This document shows positions 13,641-22,623 of a stretch of 64,000 nt of DNA, piece after piece; positions within the stretch are counted from its first letter, which is position 1, and every line of letters starts with the position of its first letter. The position numbers and the translations under genes are program-made. Source of the stretch: Asparagus officinalis (lineage: Eukaryota; Streptophyta; Magnoliopsida; Asparagales; Asparagaceae); the NCBI RefSeq assembly GCF_001876935.1, contig NC_033803.1, positions 23,681,729 through 23,745,728 of the forward strand, written 5' to 3'. The notes under the pieces are model-generated. The model was given only the letters and a program-made list of their open reading frames with translations, was not told where the DNA came from and made no database searches.

Positions 13641-13849
13641 CTCTGATCTGAGCGTTTTTTTACGATGTGTCCAACCCCAAGACTCGTCACTATAATTCGT
13701 GTTTTTGGGCACGTGTGGACTTAAACTTTTCATAGCTCACGATGTGGCGACGGGATTGCTGTAACGATCTTTGGGCGTGTTTAAGCTGGGGAATTAACCT
13801 CTAAAAATCCCAAATTCACCCAAAAATAGGATTAATTCACCTAGACTGT
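13641..13849. other. Unrecognised insert between internal tail and LTR fragment
   Basis: About 210 bp with no match to the sister copies. It has no open frame of note and no obvious terminal repeats. It may be filler DNA or a fragment of another LTR. Confidence 0.4.
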
Positions 13850-13928
13850 CTTTTCACATGTTTACACTAGACAAACAACATTAGTAATAAATTGTTTGTT
13901 AAACATCATCAAAACAAGAAGGCCAACA
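13850..13928 (-). repeat. LTR-start fragment closing the array
   Basis: The last ~79 bp, read on minus, begin TGTTGGCCTTCTTGTTTTGA exactly as the intact plus-strand LTR. They are followed on the + strand by the TTACA target duplication at 13929-13933. Confidence 0.8.
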
Positions 13929-14035
13929 TTACAAACTGACGATTCTCACATTTCAAAGAGCCAATGGCCAGAATTACAAGATGATAATCCTTGAAACACT
14001 CTAACAGTAGAGATTACAAATTGATGATTTCTTCA
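13929..14035. repeat. Degenerate ~45-bp repeat, right part
   Basis: Continuation of the tract at 2945-3003. TTACAA-containing units start near 13929, 13974 and 14013, each followed by a GAT-rich sequence such as TGATGATTTCTTCA. The spacing is 39-45 bp. Confidence 0.5.
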
Positions 14036-14042
14036 AAGCAAC

Positions 14043-14235
14043 ATGCGGAAATCATCACCGCATTCCAAGCTCAAAACGCGGAGCTCATCAGCGCGTTCCA
14101 AGCTCAAAACGCGAAGCTCATCACCACGTTCCAAGCTCAAAACGGGAGGTTCACCACCACGTTCCCAGTTCAAAACGCGAAGCTCACCGCCGCGTTTTCA
14201 GTTCTAAACGCGAGGGTCATTTCCAGAACGTGAAT
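14043..14235. repeat. GCG hairpin minisatellite, tract 1 (5' LTR U3)
   Basis: Six to seven ~33-bp units alternate a CCAAGCTC-type spacer with AAACGCG..., GCGTTC/GCGTTTT arms. One unit has perfect 8-bp arms: AAAACGCG at 14172-14179 and CGCGTTTT at 14191-14198. The tract lies about 120 bp upstream of a TATA-like CATAAATAG, so it sits in the promoter part of the LTR. Confidence 0.85.
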
Positions 14236-14895
14236 CTCGCGTTTGACTGACTCAAACACGTTTTAAACGGTTCCAAAAGCATTTTCCACGAATTAAGGGC
14301 ATTAAACCCTCATTAATGAGTGATTTAAGGGGTCAATTACACCCCTTAAACCCCCATAAATAGCTAAAAAGTCAGTTGGAAAAGGGGTTCAAAAAGAAAA
14401 GGAGAAGGAGGATCTCTTGGATCGGATCATTGGAGCATTATTAAGAGCTTTTCTTGGAGCTTTTACCTTAGCTTGTGAATCATTTTGGTTAAATTGAAAA
14501 GAATTAATTTCCTTTCTAAAATCAACTCTTTTACAGAGTTCAGAGTTCTTAACTAGTTAAGAGTTTTAAACTTGCCTCGTAAGTTCTTCCAGACGTCACG
14601 TGAAGAGAAATAGACTAACATTCCACGAGGTGAAGTGCTCGGTTCATCATCGGGATACAACATTCAAACTCTTATCGCTACCTAGAAGAACCCAGATTTA
14701 AACAAAGGGAACGATCTCCGTCGATTTCTTCTCTCTTTTATAAATCGGGAAACCGATAAGAAAAATTATAATTTCTTTTTCTAAGTCGGTAAGAGAGAGA
14801 TTACTATGAGAGATTATATTTACTCTTTTCCTAAGTCAGTTAGGGGGATTAATACAAAATTTATTCTTAATTTTCTTGCAATTTTTCGACTAACA
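14236..14895 (+). repeat. 3' part of Tat A 5' LTR
   Basis: It contains a TATA-like CCATAAATAG at about 14354-14363, a purine-rich transcribed leader and an end at CTAACA (CA at 14894-14895), 4-5 bp before a tRNA-like primer site. No second copy was found in the window, so the LTR call rests on the CA end plus primer site and not on a repeat pair. Confidence 0.55.
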
Positions 14896-14900
14896 AAAGA

Positions 14901-14918
14901 TGACGACTCAGGTGGGGA
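14901..14918 (+). other. Primer-binding site of Tat A
   Basis: TGACGACTCAGGTGGGGA resembles the TGGCGACTC...TGGGGA site, complementary to the 3' end of tRNA-Arg, that Tat/Ogre elements use. It has mismatches at the third base and in the centre. Its position just after the LTR's CA end supports the call. Confidence 0.5.
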
Positions 14919-15213
14919 TGAGCTTTTTCACCGATGAAGAAGTGGTGATACAATCTGGCATCAAACTCACTGGAACGACGGTCAAAACCCTGATGGTGAA
15001 GTTTGATCAAGCCAAATATGAGGAATTGCTCTCCTCCAGATCCCTTAGCCCTAAGGCTATGCGCAAGATTCTCAAAGTCTCTAATGAGACCAAAGCTCCA
15101 ATTGTGCCCGACTTACCAAAGGGGGATCTCTCCCTTGGACTAGACTGCTTGGACAGCCTCTCCTCTGATCAGCTTCAGCTAAACTTGTCAATCGAGTAGA
15201 ATATTCTACGCTC

Positions 15214-15374
15214 ATGCCTAAACAACGAGTATCAGGTCACAAGAGGCCCATTGTGGCGACAAACTTGATCATTACAGATAGTGACTCTGCAAAAGCCTTA
15301 AAACAAGCTAAGAAGAACGCTGCTCGAAGAGGAGATCCCTACGACGAGCACAGCTTCGAGAAAGTCGGTCCTTC
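15214..15374 (+). pseudogene. Tat gag N-terminal region (basic, disordered)
   Basis: A frame from ATG 15214 encodes a Lys/Arg-rich stretch (KALKQAKKNAARRGD) that then runs into the GCG repeat tract, where it becomes NASLAF/NATLKG repeats before a stop at about 15610. Another frame at 14900-15199 overlaps the primer site and may be untranslated leader. Neither has a named domain. Being first in the gag-pol order suggests a gag leader. Confidence 0.4.
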
Positions 15375-15776
15375 AATTAACGCGAGCTCTGTGTTTGTAA
15401 GCCTCAATATGAGCCCCGCGTTTCTGCTTCAGAACGCGAGTCTCGCTTTTCTGCTTCAGAACGCGAGTCTCGCATTTATGTGCCCAAGCACGAGTCCTGC
15501 GCAATCGAGGTTGAACGCAACCCTCAAGGGAGTGTTTCACAAGCAAAACACGGACCTCAGGGCTGCATTGCTCAACCAAAACGCGACCCTTAAGGGAGCA
15601 TTTCACAAATAGAACGCGAACCTCAAGCCCGTGTTGATCAATTAAAACACGACCTTCACGTTCCTCAAGTAGAATGCGAGCTTCGCATTCCTCAAGCAAA
15701 ATGCGACCCTCGCGTTCCCATTCTTAAACGCGACCCTCGCGGTCCTAATAAAAAACGTGATGTGATACATCACGTT
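15375..15776. repeat. GCG hairpin minisatellite, tract 2 (inside gag)
   Basis: About 12-14 units of 24-33 bp contain GCGAGTCTCGC, GCGACCCTCGCG and related words. It ends with a perfect hairpin, AACGTGATG at 15754-15762 and CATCACGTT at 15768-15776. Where translated it gives Ala/Asn/Leu-rich repeats. The tract breaks the gag frame, so it probably arrived or expanded after the coding sequence was established. Confidence 0.8.
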
Positions 15777-15868
15777 CAAAAGGACCAACATGGATATAAA
15801 ATTCATGTTCACTAGGAGCCAGTCCCATCTAATGGTAGACAGGGATTCTAACTCAAAACTCACATTCA

Positions 15869-16975
15869 GTGAGGGATTCTTCTCAAGTCTCCGACTTAAG
15901 AGAGCTCATATCGAGAGAAAGACCTGTACAACAAATCACTCATTCATGTCAATGTGAACGATTGATTTCTACGGTCCTCTCAAGGTGCCAATGTTGTGCA
16001 CCTACACCAATAATCTCGGTGTTTGACCGATTGATGAACGTTGCCTTGCCTAACAAGCGACGACGTTCCTACAAGAAGAGAACTCCAGAGGATGAATATC
16101 TTGGAGTTACTATCAATATGGTCGGTAGAGGGAAGTCACCAATCCCTAGTTCCGATGAATTAAAGATGAATCGTTCTCCGAGTGTCAAAGAAATCTTGAA
16201 TGAGTTCAAAGGAATCTACCAACACACTCAGACTCTAATGGGAGTCATTTCCCCTGTTGATTATTGGAGATTAGCTATAGGAACAAATTCTAATGATGAA
16301 CATTCAGCCATCTTCGAGTCCCAATCCTCTAGTTCTTTCGTTGAACATGAGAGTTCCACTTACATGGCAGGGAATCCTGAAGATCTCATGAAGAGACTCG
16401 ATGAGCACCAAGCCATACTCAGATCTTAGCAAGAGACCATCAATGAACTCCTAGCCTTGATGGCCCAAATCGTTGCGGATAGGGCCAAGTCTCAAAAAGC
16501 AGACTCGCCGCCTCAGCATGAATCCTCCTGAAGAGTAAGAGTATCTTCATCAAAGGGGAAAGAAAAAGTGTTTGAGACTTTTGATCAAGAAGCCCACCAC
16601 ATAGAATCTTCCTCAGAAGAGGAGAAAGAGCCCGAGAATGAACAAAATCCTCAATCGGCCAAGATGGAAGAATTGGAAGCCTGCCTCAATGCTATTACCA
16701 ACAGAAGCGAGCTCCAAGAGGAAGGGGTTGTGAAGCCGACTCTGCAAGCTTTTAATGGCACAGGGTCACCAAACCAACATATCTACTATTTTAAGTTACA
16801 GACTGGGAATGTGATATCAAACGACGCCATATTGACTCGTTTATTCATTGGCACCCTCAAGGGGGTTGCCATTGAATGGTTTATGAAACTTCCTGCCAAA
16901 TCTATTCAAAAGTGGGCATATTTAGAAAGACTATTTTTGGCTCAGATTCTTCGAAGATAACATAGAAGTCTCTGT
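15869..16975 (+). pseudogene. Tat gag pseudogene (capsid region)
   Basis: A frame from 15869 carries the ISVFDRL motif typical of Tat gag leaders, followed by an Ser/Glu-rich linker. After a TAG near 16428 the frame continues (QETINELLALMAQ) to the retrotransposon gag domain at 16690-16960, with LQAFNGTGSP, LFIGTLKGVAIEWFMKLP and a final LFLAQI. This is the capsid fold of plant gypsy elements. A frameshift near 16965 precedes the rest of the domain (about 16966-17110). The same TAG is present at the homologous codon of copy B (33861-33863). Confidence 0.75.
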
Positions 16976-17139
16976 CCCTACCCTTCTTACCACCAGGCAT
17001 AAGAAAGGAGAGTCTATTAAAGCCTTCGTTGAAAGATTCTGAAACATGGCCCTGCAATGTCCTTCGGGTATGACACAGGCTACTCTGGTGAAAATCTATC
17101 GGCATAATTTGTAGACTAACCTTCTAGCCCAAATGGGAG

Positions 17140-18010
17140 TCACAGAGTGCCATTCCTAGAAACAGCTGGTCTCCCAAGGAGAACAAGCAGAAGAAATTGT
17201 TGCCTGGATTAATGTCGAAGAGGCAAACAAGCAAAGAAGCCGACAAGGGAAAGCAGAGGGAGGTTTTCTACAATAAGAACCTTCTCCAACAAGAAACCGG
17301 GGGATCAAGCAGATCTTTCCGTTTTGATGCCATGGCGCAACTGGCCAATATTCCTTCCAGAATCACTCTTTATGAGCTCATAAGGCTGTCCAAATCCATG
17401 AGAAAAGCTCTGATCGAAGCTTTAACGGATACAAAGAGCTTCATCACACAAGTTCATGTAGTTCCAGAAGCTACAAAGAACTTTCTTGTGCCCAATGTTT
17501 GCAAGCTGTCAAAAGTCTACCTTGCATATCATTCACACAAGAAGATATGCAAATCAAGCATAAGCATGACATACCCTTATACTATACAGGGTATATTGGG
17601 TCTTCTGAGATCAATCGAGTCCAAGTTGACCTGGGTTTAGCGCTCAGTATCATGCCATACAGGGTCATGCAAGTCCTTGGGATTCCTCTGCATTGATTGA
17701 ACTCCACCCAGACCACTATCTTTGGCTTCAATGCTAATAGTAGGCGACCGTTGGGCAAAATCAAACTCAAGTGTCAGATTGGAGATCTCAAGTCAGAAGT
17801 GACTTGTTATATCATTGACACGGACACGTCCTACAATTTATTATTGGGATGACCTTATATTCATGCGAATCGCATTGTCTCGTCTACCCTCCATCAAGTG
17901 ATTAAGTATGTTGATGAAGAGGGAGAAGTCAGAACCTTGATAGCCGAAAAGTAACCATTCAAGAGGGTGGAAAATTACCACATTGACTTAGTTTTCTATC
18001 TGGACTCCTA
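17140..18010 (+). pseudogene. Tat aspartic protease region pseudogene
   Basis: Following a Lys/Glu-rich nucleocapsid-like linker, the frame near 17600-17950 gives RVQVDLGLALSIMPY, FGFNANSRRPLGKIKLKCQIG and a YNLLLG-type motif. This is a retroviral-type protease with DLGSA-like active site (here DLGLA) and the typical YNLLLGRPYIH end. CGA codons have become TGA at about 17697 and 17852. The homologous piece of copy B is at 62760-63475. The enzyme would have cut the gag-pol polyprotein. Confidence 0.75.
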
Positions 18011-18900
18011 AGAGTTGGAACAGCTAAACGAAGATCCCGACAGCAGTAACGAAGTAGACGCCAAGCCTGAACCCGAGGAAGAGTGTTTGTGGGAATTGAT
18101 TCTGAATGTAATGAGCCAGAATGAGCTTAATAATAATGATGTACCTAATGAGGGTGAGGGGTACATTAATGAAAATTTCCATTTGGTGTACGTGTCCAAT
18201 TTATTCTCTAAATGTGAGAAAACGTGGACTAATACAGATGTAAGCACAGATCTATGGCATACATTATACGCCGAGGCATCACTTAATCTGCAGCTCAAGT
18301 CATCTTTCGCCACATTCGAGGAGATGTAAGACATGCAGAAAGCCTTCTTCATGGTCCCGGCCAAGAAGAAAGGTCAAAAGACGATCAATTTTGGGAAAGT
18401 CAACTCTGAACTATAAAATCAGAAAGGTTCGGATGATGACACTGAAATCCCACAATTCCATCATTATGGGCCTAAGTTCCTCCATATGATGAGAAACATG
18501 GGTTATGATTTTCATAATCAGGAAGGTTTAAACTTCGGGAAAGGAAGGCGAGCACCAATTCGATCTTTTACTCTAGAAGGAAAACATCCTGATTATTACA
18601 ATAAAACTAGGAGAGGGTTAGGCTATGTCTCAAAACCTCCCTCTTTAGAAAATAAAGCCGGCGAATGTTTGCATCATGACCATTCATCCGGAACATCATC
18701 ATGAGACTCTGATGTGAGCATTGGAGCATTCTTCAAAAGTATGTTTGTAAACATGGCCTCAATTAGTCATCCAGATAATGATGAAGGGGATGGTGAAGAG
18801 TTGATAGAATCAGCCAATGACCCGTGGATCAAACGTCTTAACATCTTATGGGACATGCGCTTCGAATAACGTGAGCCACCCACAGAAGATAAGGTGATCC
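18011..18900 (+). pseudogene. Tat pol linker between protease and reverse transcriptase
   Basis: Open stretches 18015-18329 and 18486-18704 encode acidic (NEDPDSSNEVDAKPEPEEE-like) and basic (KGRRAPIRSF) low-complexity protein in the same frame as the protease. No catalytic motif is seen. Plant Tat elements commonly have such a long variable linker. Stops at 18327 and about 18414 look like CAA/CAG to TAA/TAG changes. Confidence 0.5.
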
Positions 18901-18959
18901 ATATAAATATGGGAGACGAAGCCAATCCCAAATCAATTTTTATAAGCGAAAGCTTATCA

Positions 18960-19870
18960 TCATTCTAGAAGGAAGACCTTATATCTTTCATCCAAAAATA
19001 TATAGACGTATTTGCTTAGAATTACGAAGACATGCCTGGTCTTGATCCAAAGGTAGCCATGCATCATCTCATCATCGATCTGGATGCGAAACCTGTTAAG
19101 TAACAACAACGTCGATTCCGTCCGGAGATAATGGAAGCAATCGAATCAGAAGTCAAGAAGCTTATCGATTCAGGTTTCATCAGGAAGGAAAAACACCTTG
19201 ATTTGGTGGCTTACATTGTTCCTGTACCTAAGAAAAATGACAAGGTCTGGATTTGTATCAATTTTCGTGACCTGAATGCTGAATCGATACCTGAATGTTG
19301 CATTCCCAAAAGACGAATTTCTACTCCCCATCACAGATATCATGATTCACAATACTTGTGGGTATGAAAGAATGTCTTTTATGGATGGATTCTCAGGATA
19401 CAATCAAATCAAAGTGTACCCTAAAGATGAAAAGCATACAGCTTTTAGAACACCACTGAGGGTATACAATTATATAATAATGCCTTTCGTATTGAAGAAC
19501 GCTTGTGCAACATATCAACACACCATGAATATAATTTTCCATGAACATGTATGCAAAAGGGTAAAATGTTATGTAGATGATATCAAGGTAAAAAGCCAAA
19601 AGAAAGGCGATCATCTCTCTGATCTGAAAATGTTGTTCGATATCATGCGAGCACATCAATTGAAAATGAATCCAACCAAATCTTTCTTGGGGGTAGCCAG
19701 TGGTAAATTCCTTGGGTTTATAGTCACATCTAAAGGGATTTCCCTTGATCCAGAAAGGTTCATGCCATGCAAGAAATTCCATCTTCGAAGAACATCAAAG
19801 GACTCAGAGGTCTACAAGGTAGATTGGCTTTCATCCGAAGATTCATATCAAATCTTTTGAGACACTACCA
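18960..19870 (+). pseudogene. Tat reverse transcriptase pseudogene
   Basis: Motifs in order are YEDMPGLDP near 19023, IDSGFIRK, VPVPKKND and CINFRDLNAE (to about 19285), then after a +1 frameshift near 19340 FMDGFSGYNQIKV, TAFRTP, MPFVLKNACATYQ and the catalytic YVDD box at 19569-19580. The thumb (FLGFIVTSKGISLDPERF) ends near 19760. This polymerase would copy element RNA into DNA. TGG-to-TAG (19017) and CAA-to-TAA (19102) changes interrupt it. The overall match to gypsy RT is unambiguous. Confidence 0.9.
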
Positions 19871-19879
19871 ACCCTTCTC

Positions 19880-20300
19880 CAAATTGATGAAGAAATGAGT
19901 CTTGTTCGTTTGGAATGAAGACTGTCAAAAGGCATTTGAGGAAATCAAGCGATATCTCACCCAACCACCCGTTCTAGTGGCCCCAGTATCAAAAAAACCA
20001 TTCATGTTATATGTGAGAGCCATGGACCATTCTCTTGGAGCTTTGTTTGCCCAGAATAATAATCAAGGACATGAGCAGACAATCTACTACCTCGGCAGAA
20101 CCATGATTGGGGTAGAACACCAGTACAATCTGGTGAAAAAAGAATGCTTGGCCTTAGTGTTCGCCGTCTAGAAAATGTGACATTACCTGGTTGGACAATT
20201 GATCCATATCATTTCCAAGGTGAATCCTCTGAGGGTGCTTATGACGAAACCTTCTTCATTGAACTGGTTGGACAATTAATCCATGCAATTCATGCCTCAG
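19880..20300 (+). pseudogene. Gypsy RNase H pseudogene (gRNH)
   Basis: The frame 19902-20171 has FVWNEDCQKAFEEIK, PFMLYVRAMDHSLGALFAQ and KECLALVFAV. That is the RNase H domain fused after gypsy RT, where the catalytic D of YxD-type motifs is present only in altered form (YVRAMD). Stops at 20169 and 20178 fit TGG-to-TAG and CGA-to-TGA changes. Confidence 0.75.
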
Positions 20301-20419
20301 AAGGCTATTAAAGGCCAAGCTTTGGTAGTTTTCTTAGTTGATCATCCGGTATCCAATTCTTCCAAATTATACAAAGATTTACCAGATGAGGTTGCAGAAG
20401 CTTGCGTAACTCAAGAAGT

Positions 20420-20880
20420 CACCCAAGTATGAAAATTGTTCTTCGATGGGGGCATCTAGAGCAAGACCTGATGGAGGAATCACAGCTGGTGTGCGGGTGG
20501 TGCTTGTGTCCCCAAGTGGTCATGTGATCCCAAGAGGATTTTACTTAACCGAGCCCTACACCAACAATATAGTAGGATACAACGCTTTGCTATTAGGGAT
20601 GCAGTTGGCCAATGAACTCAACATCAGACATCTCGAGGCCTACGGTGATTCTTAACTCATCATAAATTAAGTCCGAGGAGAATATGAGGTGCGTAATGAG
20701 GACTTAGTCTCATATCATTTCGCAGCTCTAAAGTTAGCCCAAAAATTTGAAGGCTTCTTTATTGGATACATTTCGCGAGTCCAGAACGCCTATGCGGATG
20801 CTTTAGCCTCACTGGCAACTTCGTTGGCATTACCTCCAAAGGTGAAAATGATAATATTCATTGCGGGTCATGATTTGTAT
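20420..20880 (+). pseudogene. Archaeal-type second RNase H pseudogene (aRNH)
   Basis: After a frameshift near 20430, the frames at 20446-20655 and 20689-20880 read GGITAGVRVVLVSPSGHVIP, NNIVGYNALLLGMQLA, LEAYGDS and VQNAYADALASLA. This arrangement (GD in LEAYGDS, final ADALA) is the second RNase H seen in the Tat/Ogre clade in addition to the RT-linked one. Two stops (20653 and 20668) both fit CAA to TAA. It supports the lineage assignment more strongly than any other domain. Confidence 0.75.
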
Positions 20881-21039
20881 CACCCCAAGTTCCCTTTAGA
20901 AGATTATTCAGAAGAGACAACAGCGGAGATTGTTTGTGAAACTTCTATCAATCTCGAACTGAGGGACTGGAGATTCCCGTTCATCAACTATGTCTTGTAT
21001 GGCATATTACCTGATGATCCCAAAGAAGTGGCCACTGTC

Positions 21040-22222
21040 AAACAGAAGGTCCTTCGATTCTATTACAATGAGGTTTCTCGAACTTTATATCAAAAATTGC
21101 ATGATGGGGTTTTGCTTCGCTGCCTTTCTAGAAAAGAAGCGCAAGAAGTTCTCAAAGAAGCTCACGACAGAATGTGTAGAGCTCATCAACCCGGAGCTAA
21201 GTTAGGGGATCAACTCCGAAGACTTAGCTATTATTGGCCAAAAATGTTTGCAGATGCCTTTGAGTATGCTAGGCGATGTCATGCATGTCAAATCCATAGT
21301 GATTCATTCATCAAGCACCAGGAATTTGCACCCAACATCTCTATTTTGGCCATTCGAGATGTAGGAAATGGATATCGTTGGACTCATCTCTCCGCCAACA
21401 TCCAAAGGATATCAGTTTATCTTAGCAGTAACCGATTCCTTCTCTAAATCGGAAGAATCAATTCATTTGAAAGAAGTCAAGACTTCAAATGTGATCAAGT
21501 TTATCAAACATCACGTCATCTACCGCTTTGGTGTACCGAGACGAATTGTCCACGATAATGGAACTCAATTCATCGGCCACGACTTCTAGAGATTATACGA
21601 CAAGTTTGGAATCCAAAGTGTCATATCAACGGCATATTACGCGCCAACTAATAGTCTTGCAGAAGCTTTCAATAAAACTATTGTAAAGCTTCTCAAAAAG
21701 TTTGTTTCTAAAAGTCGACGCGACTGCGATAAAAAACTTGGCGAATGTCTGTGGGCCTACCGCACAACGGTGAGAACCCCGACAAAAGCTACTCCTTTCT
21801 CTTTGGTGTACAGTTGCGATGTCATGTTGCCATTGAAAATTTAGATCCCATCCCTAAGAGTTGCTCTTGCGACCGAGATGACTGATGAAGAGTAATATCG
21901 ACTGCACCTTCAAGTGCTGGAAGCATTAGATGATAAGCGACTCGAGGCCCAACAACAGATCAAGTTATACCAAGCTCAAATCTCAAAAGCCTACAACAAA
22001 AAGATCAAACAAAGGACCTTTAAGAAAGGCAACCTTGTCTTAGTGGTCCGACGACCCATGGTCATGACACAAAAGACAAAAGGGAAATTTTATCCTAAAT
22101 GGGAAGGACCCTTCATGGTAAAGTCAGTCTACTCGAATGGAGCTTACCGTCTCATTAATCAAAAAGATGTTAGGCTCATTATGCCAATTAATAGGAAATT
22201 TCTTAAGAAGTATTACTCGTAG
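21040..22222 (+). pseudogene. Tat integrase pseudogene
   Basis: The zinc-binding HHCC part is at about 21160-21305 (HDRMCRAHQPGAKLG...CHACQIHSD). After a frameshift near 21355 the core shows MDIVGLISP, RIVHDNGTQFIGHDF and, past a TAG at 21588, APTNSLAEAFNKT, providing the D, D and E positions. The C-terminal part (21914-22222) reads KKGNLVLVVRRP, WEGPFMVKSVY and RKFLKKYYS, and there is no chromodomain. Integrase inserts the DNA copy into chromosomes. Confidence 0.85.
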
Positions 22223-22623
22223 ATCATGAGACCCCTTTTTCTAATCCCCAGAAAGTCTAAAAAGAGAGATTGAACTCACTTAGACTGAGGGTTGGTTACT
22301 CAGAATTTATTGAAGCAAGAGTAACAAATCATCAAAATCATCCCCAACTAGTACATCGTCGAGTTAACATTACACTTATGACGATAAAAATGTTTTTTAA
22401 TTATCCTAGTGGCAATAAATAAAATTTCTGAATCTTACTCTAAGTAAGAATTTATGCTAAATTAACATTACACCTCTGACATTTTTAATCATTTTCATTG
22501 TTTCAAGACAAAATATAACACAAAATAAATAATGGAAAATTAAAACGATATCACTTTTTGTTCAAAATACTAAGAAGTGATACAAAATCATTGCTTTGAT
22601 CTTATTAAAAGAATGATACATTG
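22223..22623. other. Spacer between pol and antisense gene
   Basis: No gene. It holds ATTAACATTACACCTCTGAC-type words twice (about 22365 and 22463), which are single units of what is a long tandem array in the other Tat tail at 27060-27980. Element A therefore has only the non-expanded form. Confidence 0.6.

Larger units (their letters stand above)
3004..13928 (-). mobile_element. Gag-only copia-like element array, minus strand
   Basis: The tract starts TGTTAGACCCTAG and ends AAGGCCAACA, the inverted ends of the LTR family seen intact at 34160-41089. It is flanked on both sides by TTACA (2999-3003 and 13929-13933), a perfect 5-bp target duplication. In minus-strand order it holds an LTR start fragment (13928-13850), an unrelated piece, an internal 3' tail with polypurine tract (to 12816), a full LTR (12815-8598), primer site, decayed gag, polypurine tract, and a terminal LTR (5536-3004). 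No pol domain is visible. Much of 5.5-13.9 kb carries dense small insertions compared with sister copies, so boundaries inside are approximate. Confidence 0.8.

Noticed and set aside
15373..15863. Minus-strand frames of 73-108 codons opposite Tat gag
   Set aside because: They are reverse readings of the palindromic GCG repeat, open because the repeat lacks stops in both directions.
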